Below are positions 19,045 through 26,438 of a stretch of 64,000 nt of DNA, piece after piece. A program made the translations under genes and the position numbers. How positions within the stretch are numbered: the first letter of the stretch is position 1; each line of letters opens with the position of its first letter. This DNA is from Bacteroides fragilis (GTDB taxonomy: Bacteria; Bacteroidota; Bacteroidia; Bacteroidales; Bacteroidaceae). Where the stretch lies: assembly GCF_002849695.1 (NCBI RefSeq), contig NZ_CP018937.1, forward strand, positions 1,798,001 to 1,862,000, in the 5' to 3' direction. Below the pieces are notes generated by a model. The model searched no databases and was not told where the DNA came from. It saw nothing but the letters and a program-made list of their open reading frames with translations.

Positions 19045-19295
19045 CGTATTAGGGGCATGTAAAGGTAATTATTCCATCTCAAATATGCAATCGTCCTGAC
19101 CAATAATAGACGAGTTACACACGGCTCTTTCATCTAACAACCGTCTTCCTCCCTTGTCCCTCCCCACAAAACCTTCCATTCGCACACAGCGATGTGGAAA
19201 CAGCGCTTCGTTGTTTCTTTTTTAAGAAAGAATCCGGCCGGCTATTACCGGAGAAGTGTAGTAGATTAACCATTGTCATACAACTCTTTATCCCA

Positions 19296-19360
19296 GCCCG
19301 CGTACCTGGGCTGACGAGCCCGCATACCCGGGCCGATGAGCCCGCATGCCCGGGCTGAGA
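19296..19360. repeat. Tandem array of three 22-bp semi-palindromic units
   Basis: Units start at 19296, 19318 and 19340. Each opens with GCCC, has a core of the form GCATACCCGGG and closes its palindrome with GGGC. Units differ by a few bases that mostly keep the pairing. The spacing and the core resemble the array at 36129. Confidence 0.75.
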
Positions 19361-19655
19361 TAAAGATCCGACCATTTGCACTAAAGAGAGTAAGGGAAAT
19401 GAAATGCTTTTAGAGAGATAAACGGATAAGAAATTGGACATATCCATTTGTTTTCCAAATCGTTACTATTGAAATATCCCCTAAAACAGCGGGTGGAAGA
19501 TGGAAGATGAGGGTGGAAGATAAATGGCATAAAAACCGCATCTTCCACCAATCTATACATCTCACAATCAACGATATGCACTCTAAAAGGTGGAAGATGG
19601 AAGATCGAAACGCGCTTTTTGTATGAGAGGAAGGCAGGGTATGAAAGATTCGTGC

Positions 19656-19724
19656 GAGTTACACAACTGGTCCATGACGAGTTGTACAACCGGTATATGC
19701 CGGGGTACACAACTCGTCTATAGG
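19656..19724. repeat. Three 23-bp imperfect tandem units
   Basis: Units start at 19656, 19679 and 19702; all contain a nearly palindromic GTTnnACAAC-like centre (GTTGTACAAC in the middle unit). A single related half, GACGAGTTACACAC, is found near 19108. Similarity between units is moderate. Confidence 0.55.
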
Positions 19725-19755
19725 TAGTTCAAGACCTTCACCGGATAAAGTCCGG

Positions 19756-20460
19756 TCAGAACCTGATAATCATTACTGAAAAATAGGGGAATCTCTTCTC
19801 ACGGAGTTCTTCGTTGGAGCAAGAGTAGTATTCCTTCTCTGTTCCTACATTCTCAAAATAGTGATACTGATATTCTGGATGGCTGTTTATGCATTGGTGT
19901 ACTTCTTCTACACATTGCGAGAGCTTCATAATGACCACTACGGTTTGTTGCTTCAGGTAATTTTCCAGCTCTTTGGTTGTGACAAGTCCGGGTAGTATAA
20001 TCAGCCGTTCTTCCCGGCTGACGATGTGCATGCCTGCCATTGCTCCGGAAGCTATAAAAGCGGGAATACCTGCAATCTGTTCTACAGGGATACCGTCTTC
20101 CCGCAGCTTGTCGTAAATATAATGGATGGAAGAGTAGAGACCTGCATCTCCTTCCGCCACAATTACAATGTTTTTCCCTTCCGCACGGAGTGTTTTGCTG
20201 CTTTCGTATACAGCTTCGTAGGCTTTTAGAGCTTGTGTCCGATCTTTGTCCATTGGAAGCCGGAAACATTGTACGGTGTCCGAGAATCCGAGAGTATCCA
20301 GAATGGAAAGTGCTCGTGACGAAGATTTCCCGTCGCGGGTCATGGTGGCAGGACAAAAGATACAGTCGGCCGTTTGCAGGGCTTTGAATCCTTTCAGTGT
20401 TATCAGGTCCGGTTCACCCGGTCCTAAAGATACGAAACGTATGGGGTGTGATGTTGTCAT
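19756..20460 (-). CDS. cobI: Precorrin-2 C20-methyltransferase-like enzyme
   Basis: A 234-residue SAM-dependent tetrapyrrole methylase. The N-terminal V-S-L-G-P-G-E-P-D-L-I-T-L-K-G and the following A-D-C-I-F-C-P-A are typical of CobI/CbiL, which methylates C20 of precorrin-2 or its cobalt complex during corrin synthesis. The loop V-A-E-G-D-A-G-L-Y-S-S and A-G-I-P-A-F-I-A-S-G-A are the SAM-binding motifs. No other corrin gene is in the window. It is divergent from an ABC importer of the BtuF/FecB class, which makes a corrinoid link plausible. Confidence 0.82.
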   Translation of the reverse strand: MTTSHPIRFVSLGPGEPDLITLKGFKALQTADCIFCPATMTRDGKSSSRALSILDTLGFSDTVQCFRLPMDKDRTQALKAYEAVYESSKTLRAEGKNIVIVAEGDAGLYSSIHYIYDKLREDGIPVEQIAGIPAFIASGAMAGMHIVSREERLIILPGLVTTKELENYLKQQTVVVIMKLSQCVEEVHQCINSHPEYQYHYFENVGTEKEYYSCSNEELREKRFPYFSVMIIRF

Positions 20461-20532
20461 TTGCTATCGGTTTATCATCTTAATGTTCTGCAAAAGTGAG
20501 GAAAATATCCCTATGAAACAAGAATTATTAAG

Positions 20533-20540
20533 TATCTTTG
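20533..20540 (+). promoter_or_regulatory. Candidate -7 box of the ABC importer operon
   Basis: TATCTTTG matches TAnnTTTG, 33 bases before the binding-protein start. No good -33 box. The 113-bp gap between the divergent genes is too short for a standard cobalamin riboswitch, and none was recognised. Confidence 0.45.
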
Positions 20541-20573
20541 ACCGCTATAATCTGAATTAAAAGACGAATACCG

Positions 20574-21722
20574 ATGAAACAATTCCTGATTGGATGCGCA
20601 CTGCTGGCCTGTATTTCTTTTGCCGGTTGCCGTCCGAAGAACAACCAGAACGTAACAACTGTAACCTGTGAGGCGGCCGATACTTCTTCCATCCGTATCA
20701 CACCTGTTTATGCTAAAGGATTCAGAGTGACTTATACACCTACGTGCCGTTTGGTCGATATCAGTGATCCTCAGAAGGAAGGCGGCGAGTCTTTTCATTA
20801 TGCGCTTGTACCCAGAGGCGTGAAACCCGAAAATATTCCTGCTGACTATACGGTCATAGAAACGCCTGTTAAAAGTGTTATCTGTATGACCTCCTTGCAG
20901 TTATCAAATTTCATTAAACTGGATGCTTTAAGTCATGTGGTAGGTATTACGAGCACCCGCCATCTTTTCAACAAAGAGATGAACGAACGTCTGAAGCAAG
21001 GGAAAACAGCTAAGATAGGTATTGAGGGGAATTTCGATAACGAAGTAATCATGAGTGTAAATCCCGATGTCATTTTCATCTCACCATTCAAACGAGGCGG
21101 ATACGATGCCATGCGTGAAGTAGGTATTCCGCTGGTTCCGCATCTGGGTTACAAAGAGATGACTCCGTTGGGGCAGGCCGAGTGGATTAAGTTTATCGGA
21201 CTTTTTATAGGTGAAGAAGAAACGGCCAACCGGAAGTTTGCGGCTATTGAAAAGCATTATAACGAACTGAAAGAGCGGGTTGCCCATGTAGAAAAGCGTC
21301 CGGTAGTTTTCAGTGGAGAAATCCGGGGAGGCAACTGGTATGCTGTAGGAGGTAAGAGCTTTCTGGCACAACTTTTCCGTGACGCAGGAGCCGACTATTT
21401 CTTGAAAGACGATCCCCGTTCGGGAGGTGTCACGCTCGATTTTGAAACGGTGTATAGCCAGGCAGAGAATGCCGATTATTGGCGCATCGTCAATAGTTTC
21501 GACGGAGCCTTTTCTTATGATGCACTGAAAAGCGAAGATCCGAGATATGCCGATTTCCGGGCTTTCCGTGATAAAGGGGTGATCTATTGCAATATGCGGA
21601 AGAAGCCGTTTTATGAAAGTATGCCTACCCAGCCGGAAGTTGTACTGGAGGATTTGATTAAAGCTTTTCATCCGGATTTGTTGCCCGATTATACTCCTGT
21701 TTATTACGAACGCCTCAATTGA
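20574..21722 (+). CDS. ABC transporter substrate-binding lipoprotein (BtuF/FecB class)
   Basis: A 382-residue lipoprotein with lipobox F-A-G-C, cysteine 19. The fold is the TroA-like two-lobe type: V-K-S-V-I-C-M-T-S-L-Q near residue 100, N-P-D-V-I-F-I-S near 163, and a long helix connecting lobes. It is the first gene of a BtuFCD-like importer for an iron chelate, heme or corrinoid. The divergent cobI neighbour favours a corrinoid, but the ligand cannot be proven. Its stop lies nine bases before the permease start. Confidence 0.85.
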   Translation: MKQFLIGCALLACISFAGCRPKNNQNVTTVTCEAADTSSIRITPVYAKGFRVTYTPTCRLVDISDPQKEGGESFHYALVPRGVKPENIPADYTVIETPVKSVICMTSLQLSNFIKLDALSHVVGITSTRHLFNKEMNERLKQGKTAKIGIEGNFDNEVIMSVNPDVIFISPFKRGGYDAMREVGIPLVPHLGYKEMTPLGQAEWIKFIGLFIGEEETANRKFAAIEKHYNELKERVAHVEKRPVVFSGEIRGGNWYAVGGKSFLAQLFRDAGADYFLKDDPRSGGVTLDFETVYSQAENADYWRIVNSFDGAFSYDALKSEDPRYADFRAFRDKGVIYCNMRKKPFYESMPTQPEVVLEDLIKAFHPDLLPDYTPVYYERLN

Positions 21723-21730
21723 TCTGCCTG

Positions 21731-22768
21731 ATGAAACGACCGACAGTACCTCTTATGTTGCTTATAGCGGCATCTATTTTTATCTTTTTCCTGTTGAACC
21801 TTCTTTTGGGTTCGGTTTCCATCCCTATCGGTTCGGTATGGAACATACTTTGGGGAGGGACAGATGAGTCCATTATCTGGCAGAATATAATCTGGAAATC
21901 ACGTGTGCCACAGGCTCTGACAGCTTTAGTGGCCGGTGCCGGGCTTTCCATCAGTGGTTTGCAGATGCAAACCGTATTCCGTAATCCGCTGGCGGGACCT
22001 TCCGTACTTGGAATCAGTTCCGGTGCCAGTCTGGGGGTAGCCTTTGTCGTATTGCTGTCCGGTGCGTTGGGAGGTGTGGCACTTAGCAAACTGGGATATA
22101 TGGGTGAAGTGGCACTTTCGTTAGCGGCTGTTATCGGAGCCTTGTCGGTTATGGCACTTATTGTATATGTGTCGCAAAAAGTGAAAGGGAACGTCACACT
22201 GTTGATAATCGGTGTGATGATTGGGTATGTGGCAAGTGCTATCATCGGTGTACTCAAATATTTTAGTGTGGAAGAAGATATCCGTGCCTATGTGATCTGG
22301 GGACTGGGAAGTTTTGCCCGTGTCTCCGGAGATCAGATGACTTTGTTTGTCTGCATTATGGTCGTACTGATTCCGCTCTCTTTCTTGTTGATTAAAACCA
22401 TGAACCTGATGCTGCTTGGCGATGGATATGCCCGTAACCTGGGATTGAACATAAAGCGTGCCCGGCTTTTGGTAATCTCTTGTTCGGGAGTGCTTGTCGC
22501 CATTGTGACGGCTTATTGTGGTCCGATCATGTTTATCGGTTTGGCGGTTCCCCACCTTTGCCGTGCCATCTTTCACACTTCGGATCACCGCATCCTGATG
22601 CCGGCTACTTTGCTGGCGGGGGCGTCACTGGCTTTGGTGTGTAATCTGGTGGCCCGTATGCCGGGGTTCGAGGGGGCACTTCCCGTCAACTCCGTGACAG
22701 CATTGGTCGGTGCGCCGGTCGTGGCATCTGTGTTGTTCCGTAAACGTAAAAGTGAATTAAGTGAATAA
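21731..22768 (+). CDS. FecCD/BtuC-family ABC permease
   Basis: A 345-residue inner-membrane permease with about ten helices. Family signatures are R-V-P-Q-A-L-T-A-L-V-A-G-A-G-L, N-P-L-A-G-P-S-V-L-G-I-S-S-G-A and F-I-G-L-A-V-P-H-L-C-R, the last being the coupling segment that contacts the ATPase. The ATG at 21731 is preferred because the longer frame begins inside the previous stop region with a non-signal extension. It works with the binding protein and ATPase on either side. Confidence 0.92.
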   Translation: MKRPTVPLMLLIAASIFIFFLLNLLLGSVSIPIGSVWNILWGGTDESIIWQNIIWKSRVPQALTALVAGAGLSISGLQMQTVFRNPLAGPSVLGISSGASLGVAFVVLLSGALGGVALSKLGYMGEVALSLAAVIGALSVMALIVYVSQKVKGNVTLLIIGVMIGYVASAIIGVLKYFSVEEDIRAYVIWGLGSFARVSGDQMTLFVCIMVVLIPLSFLLIKTMNLMLLGDGYARNLGLNIKRARLLVISCSGVLVAIVTAYCGPIMFIGLAVPHLCRAIFHTSDHRILMPATLLAGASLALVCNLVARMPGFEGALPVNSVTALVGAPVVASVLFRKRKSELSE

Positions 22769-22772
22769 AGAT

Positions 22773-23777
22773 ATGAAGCAGAAGACCATTCATATAGAGA
22801 ACCTTTCGATAGGCTATCTGGGTAAGACCGATGTCAAAGTGGTGGCCGACCGCATCAATGCCGGCATTAACTGTGGCGAATTGACTTGCTTACTGGGCGC
22901 TAATGGAGTGGGGAAGTCTACTTTGTTGCGTACGCTTTCGGCTTTTCAGCCTAAACTGGGAGGCAAGATAGAGATTGTGGGTAAGGAAATCGATGCGTAT
23001 ACCGACAAGGAGTTGTCGACTGTGATTAGTGTGGTGCTCACCGAGAAATGTGACATACGCAATATGACGGTACACGAGCTTGTAGGTTTAGGCCGGAGTC
23101 CGTATACCGGTTTTTGGGGGACACTTCGTGGAGAAGACAAAGAGGTGGTTGAACGTTCTATTGCTCTGGTAAAGATTGAGAATCTGGCACACCGCATGGT
23201 ACATACCCTGAGTGATGGTGAGCGCCAGAAAGCAATGATTGCCAAAGCACTGGCACAAGAAACCCCGGTGATTTTTCTGGATGAACCGACAGCCTTTCTT
23301 GACTTTCCCAGTAAAGTGGAGATGATGCAATTGCTCCACCAACTGAGCCGGCAGACCAACAAAACGATTTTCCTTTCTACCCACGACTTAGAGTTGGCTT
23401 TACAGATTGCCGATAAAATATGGCTGATGGATAAGATGAATGGAGTGACTATCGGCACTCCCGAGGATCTTTCCTTAAGTGGTAAATTGAGTAGTTTCTT
23501 CGCTCGTAAAGGTATTGTATTCGATCTGGAGACTGGTTTGTTCCGAGTAGATAATGAATATACATCACGAATACGTCTGGTAGGGCACGGACAGAAATAT
23601 GCCATGGTACGTAAAGCCTTGCAGCGTAATGGAATTCTGGCAAATCGTAATATCGAGTCTGATATTTATATCGAAACCGGTGATTTGAAAGAGGGTAATG
23701 GATTCATTATGCATCTGCAGGAAGGAGAAGTGGTGACGGTGGGGAGCATTGAAGAATTGTTGGAGAAGTTAGGCTAA
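22773..23777 (+). CDS. ABC transporter ATP-binding protein (BtuD/FecE class)
   Basis: A 334-residue ATPase. Walker A G-A-N-G-V-G-K-S-T, signature L-S-D-G-E-R-Q, Walker B V-I-F-L-D-E-P-T and switch histidine S-T-H-D are all present. It is longer than usual (about 255): some 75-80 residues follow the switch region (from about 255) and may form a regulatory or partner-binding domain. The GTG at 22761 overlaps the permease gene; the ATG at 22773, four bases after that stop, is chosen. Confidence 0.9.
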   Translation: MKQKTIHIENLSIGYLGKTDVKVVADRINAGINCGELTCLLGANGVGKSTLLRTLSAFQPKLGGKIEIVGKEIDAYTDKELSTVISVVLTEKCDIRNMTVHELVGLGRSPYTGFWGTLRGEDKEVVERSIALVKIENLAHRMVHTLSDGERQKAMIAKALAQETPVIFLDEPTAFLDFPSKVEMMQLLHQLSRQTNKTIFLSTHDLELALQIADKIWLMDKMNGVTIGTPEDLSLSGKLSSFFARKGIVFDLETGLFRVDNEYTSRIRLVGHGQKYAMVRKALQRNGILANRNIESDIYIETGDLKEGNGFIMHLQEGEVVTVGSIEELLEKLG

Positions 23778-23790
23778 ATCAGTTCCTTTT

Positions 23791-23872
23791 CACCACAGAG
23801 GGCACGGAGAGGATATATTAGGGAGGGGGTACTCGCCAAAACAAAAAGTTAAACTCTGTGTCCTTTGTGGTG
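23791..23872. repeat. CCACAGAG-family inverted repeat, copy B (likely bidirectional terminator)
   Basis: CACCACAGAGGGCACGGAG (23791-23809) pairs with CTCTGTGTCCTTTGTGGTG (23854-23872) at about 16 of 19 positions. It fills the gap between the convergent ATPase and reductase genes. Confidence 0.65.
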
Positions 23873-23889
23873 AATAAGTCAGTAGAGGG

Positions 23890-24780
23890 TTAAAACAGGG
23901 AGGCTGCCATACCTTCTTCCAACGTGTGTGGGTTGTATCCGATTTCAGTTTTAGCTTTTTCAATGCTCAATCCGCTAAAGCGGGGACGGGGAGTAGCCTC
24001 TTGCATTTCTTCGGTAGTGACGGGCTCAATCAAAGAACGGTCCAGTTTCAGAAAATCGGCTACCCGGTAGGCGATTTCGGCAATCGTGAGACATTCATTC
24101 CCGCAAATGTGATAGATTCCGTTGGAGGGGTGAAACATCAGTTTTTTTACTCCTTCCGAAATATCTCCTACAAAAGTCGGTGTACGCCATTGGTCGGACA
24201 CAACGCGAATTGGTTCCCCTTTTCTCAACCGGTTGGCAACTAACTGAAGAATGTTGCCATGCTGCCCCGTGAGGGCCTTTCCATAAACAACAACTACACG
24301 CACTATTGCATAATTGCTGCAGCAATCAGCCACCACTTTTTCAGCTTTCAGTTTCGTAACTCCGTAATAATTGACCGGAGAGGCTTCATCTTCTTCTTTG
24401 TAGAGTTGATTGCTTTTACCATCAAATACAAAATCAGTTGACAGATGGATGAAACGGCTGCCATACTGTTCACAGGCATGTGAAATGGTTTCAACAGCCG
24501 TTACATTCGTGGCTTCGGCTTCTGCATGGTGGGTTTCACAATAATCCGGCACCGAAAGGGCAGAAGTATTGATTACAATGTCCGGTTGGGATTCATTGAA
24601 TAACCTTTGTACGGCATCTGTGTCCCGAATATCTGTACGTACAAAACGGTAACCCTTTCCGGGGCAGATATCATCTCTTAAAGAACATCCGGTGACATTG
24701 TAGATAGGTTTAGCCGACAAATCGTTCAGTATCCGGCGACCCGTAAATCCGTTTGCACCGATAATCAGTATGTTTTTCAT
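23890..24780 (-). CDS. SDR-family reductase resembling dTDP-4-dehydrorhamnose reductase (RmlD)
   Basis: A 296-residue extended short-chain dehydrogenase. The nucleotide loop I-I-G-A-N-G-F-T-G-R-R is at residues 5-15, the S-T-D-F-V-F-D-G segment carries the active-site region, and Y-Y-G-V-T-K (about residues 141-146) is the Y-x-x-x-K pair. The RmlD-like substrate part follows. It is not in a polysaccharide or rhamnose operon, so the substrate is open. The gene downstream of a small secreted protein (11 bp gap) shares its direction. Confidence 0.8.
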   Translation of the reverse strand: MKNILIIGANGFTGRRILNDLSAKPIYNVTGCSLRDDICPGKGYRFVRTDIRDTDAVQRLFNESQPDIVINTSALSVPDYCETHHAEAEATNVTAVETISHACEQYGSRFIHLSTDFVFDGKSNQLYKEEDEASPVNYYGVTKLKAEKVVADCCSNYAIVRVVVVYGKALTGQHGNILQLVANRLRKGEPIRVVSDQWRTPTFVGDISEGVKKLMFHPSNGIYHICGNECLTIAEIAYRVADFLKLDRSLIEPVTTEEMQEATPRPRFSGLSIEKAKTEIGYNPHTLEEGMAASLF

Positions 24781-24791
24781 TTCTTTCTTTT

Positions 24792-25313
24792 TTAATATGG
24801 ATAGTAGCGTCCTTGTTGAACCTCGATGCGGATACCGAAATTACCATCGGAAGATTTCATTTCAAAAGCACCTTTGAAGTTATTCTTTTCCCATGGCATG
24901 GCACCATGGTTAGGCACCTTCTGGCCTTTGGCATTATATTCTCCGTATGTATTCATGCGCATGCCGTTTTTCAGTTTAAACGATCCCATCTGGAGTTGTT
25001 GTGGAGACGAGAAGAAACCACCAAATCCGTATGAAAGAGAGGGCGTGAATACATTGGATAACCCTTGTGTCATTATAATGTCGGGATTTAGACTGAATAT
25101 TCGGCTATAATCTTTGCTCGCATCGGGCAGCTCGAATTTATATTCCGGTAGTTTGGGAGGAGCTGCCATAAACAGTCCCATGTCGATCAGGAAGTCTCCG
25201 TATTGTTTGACGGTAGAGGGCAAATGCCGGATGCTGTCGGACGGTGATTCCGACTGTGCAGAAAGTGAGGCCGTACTCAGTAACAGCAGCAAAAAGAATA
25301 TCAGCTTCTTCAT
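24792..25313 (-). CDS. Small secreted protein, function unknown
   Basis: A 173-residue protein with a classical signal peptide (K-K-L-I-F-F-L-L-L-L-L-S-T-A-S-L-S-A-Q). The C-terminal half has the pattern L-K-N-G-M-R-M-N-T-Y-G-E-Y-N-A-K-G-Q, and looks like a small set of outer-membrane-type strands. The neighbouring broken gene at 25376-25733 has a related C-terminus. No family with a known job was recognised. It lies in a minus-strand run downstream of a two-component system. Confidence 0.7.
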   Translation of the reverse strand: MKKLIFFLLLLLSTASLSAQSESPSDSIRHLPSTVKQYGDFLIDMGLFMAAPPKLPEYKFELPDASKDYSRIFSLNPDIIMTQGLSNVFTPSLSYGFGGFFSSPQQLQMGSFKLKNGMRMNTYGEYNAKGQKVPNHGAMPWEKNNFKGAFEMKSSDGNFGIRIEVQQGRYYPY

Positions 25314-25375
25314 ATCCGTTGGGTTTATCTTTAGTGTCGCAAAGATATGAAAATAATCAGCTTGCCGTGAATCCT

Positions 25376-25733
25376 TTATTTCTTTTTTAGATGAATTACG
25401 GGACCGAAAACAGGGGTGGTTTCCCAGTGCCCTTTTATTGGATTAAATTCATGGACAGCTCCCCCGGTAATACCGAATTTATCATTGAACATGTAGTCGA
25501 GTGTACCTCCGAAATGGCTTTGCATATAGAGATCGGGAACCATATAGCCCATTTTAGAGTTACGTTGGCCATTAAGTGAATATTGTCCGAATACGTTCAA
25601 GTAATTCCTGACGGATTTCGGGCACAGTCCTGCGATAACCTGTGACGCTGTCTTGCGGTTGTTCCGTTTGTGCAAAGGCTATTGTAGACATGATTGCCAG
25701 TATAAATGTGCTGTATATCTTTGAGGTTATCAT
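25376..25733 (-). pseudogene. Frameshifted small secreted protein related to its neighbour
   Basis: An ATG at 25733 opens a signal peptide (I-L-A-I-M-S-T-I-A-F-A-Q) but the frame stops at 25572 after 53 codons. A second frame overlapping it continues to 25376 with N-V-F-G-Q-Y-S-L-N-G-Q, which resembles the C-terminal strands of the protein at 24792-25313 (N-T-Y-G-E-Y-N-A-K-G-Q). Joined with a shift near 25600 they would give about 117 residues, shorter than the intact neighbour, so part of the middle may also be missing. A sequencing error is possible but would not explain the shorter length. Confidence 0.55.
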
Positions 25734-25742
25734 GCTGTTTTT

Positions 25743-26438
25743 TTAGTTTAATATCAATTTGTATCCGATTCCTCTGACATTTACGATGCGTATACGTTCG
25801 TCAGCCGATAATTTATGTCGGAGTTTAGTGATGAAAACATGTAAGCTCCGTGAATTGAAAAAGCTATCGTCTCCCCAAAGGTCGAGTAGTACATTCTGTG
25901 TGTTGACTACCTGATTCTGATTTTCGCAAAGCCGTTTTAGAATTTCTGTTTCCCGATGGGAGAGCTCTTGTTTCAATCCGGCATGTGTCAGTGTTTGTGC
26001 AAGGGTATCGAACAAATAGTTGCCTATCTCAAACCGTGTGGTTATTTTCTTTTCTTCTGCAAAACTGAATGCCTTACCTACCAATGCTTTAATACGGATG
26101 ATCAGTTCCTGCATTCCGAATGGCTTTTTCAGGTAATCATTGGCGCCCAATTCAAAACCTTCTACTACGTCATTGATGGCCGAACGGGCTGTCAGGAAAA
26201 GTACCGGGGTCTGTTTATCGGTCTGGCGGATACGTCTTACCATCTCAAAGCCATCCATACGTGGCATCATCACGTCGGCTACCAGTACATCCGGACGTAT
26301 GTCGAAAAACATACGCAATCCCTCTTCACCGTTGGCAGCAATGGTGAGGGTGAAGTCATTCTCTTCAAGTGTATCCTTGATAATCATGGCGAGGGTCAGT
26401 TCGTCTTCCACTAATAATACTTTAATTTTCTCTTTCAT
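25743..26438 (-). CDS. OmpR-family response regulator
   Basis: A 231-residue regulator. The receiver has L-V-E-D-E, phospho-acceptor D in V-L-V-A-D-V-M-M-P-R, and K-K-P-F-G. The winged helix (about 130-231) has L-S-H-R-E-T-E-I-L-K-R-L and ends V-R-G-I-G-Y-K-L. It overlaps the upstream kinase gene by four bases (ATGA), so the two are translationally coupled. Targets may include the small secreted protein genes next to it, by position only. Confidence 0.92.
   Translation of the reverse strand: MKEKIKVLLVEDELTLAMIIKDTLEENDFTLTIAANGEEGLRMFFDIRPDVLVADVMMPRMDGFEMVRRIRQTDKQTPVLFLTARSAINDVVEGFELGANDYLKKPFGMQELIIRIKALVGKAFSFAEEKKITTRFEIGNYLFDTLAQTLTHAGLKQELSHRETEILKRLCENQNQVVNTQNVLLDLWGDDSFFNSRSLHVFITKLRHKLSADERIRIVNVRGIGYKLILN

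Larger units (their letters stand above)
19045..19755. other. Repeat-rich non-coding region
   Basis: About 710 bp with no credible gene. It contains an array of three 22-bp GC-rich semi-palindromic units (19296-19360), a purine-rich GGTGGAAGATGGAAGAT motif near 19490 repeated near 19590 and present inverted as GCATCTTCCACC near 19545, and three 23-bp units containing ACAAC (19656-19724). The short open frames here are built from these repeats. Confidence 0.75.

Noticed and set aside
20513..20560. Fifteen-codon frame (M-K-Q-E-L-L-S-I-F-D-R-Y-N-L-N) just before the importer operon, as a leader peptide
   Set aside because: It contains the likely -7 box TATCTTTG, so most of it should lie upstream of the transcription start.
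20461..20573. Cobalamin riboswitch between cobI and the importer
   Set aside because: The gap is only 113 bp and none of the conserved B12-box sequence was seen.
21081..21671. A 196-residue frame antisense to the ABC binding-protein gene
   Set aside because: It has no family features or promoter and is fully covered by a well-supported lipoprotein gene on the other strand.
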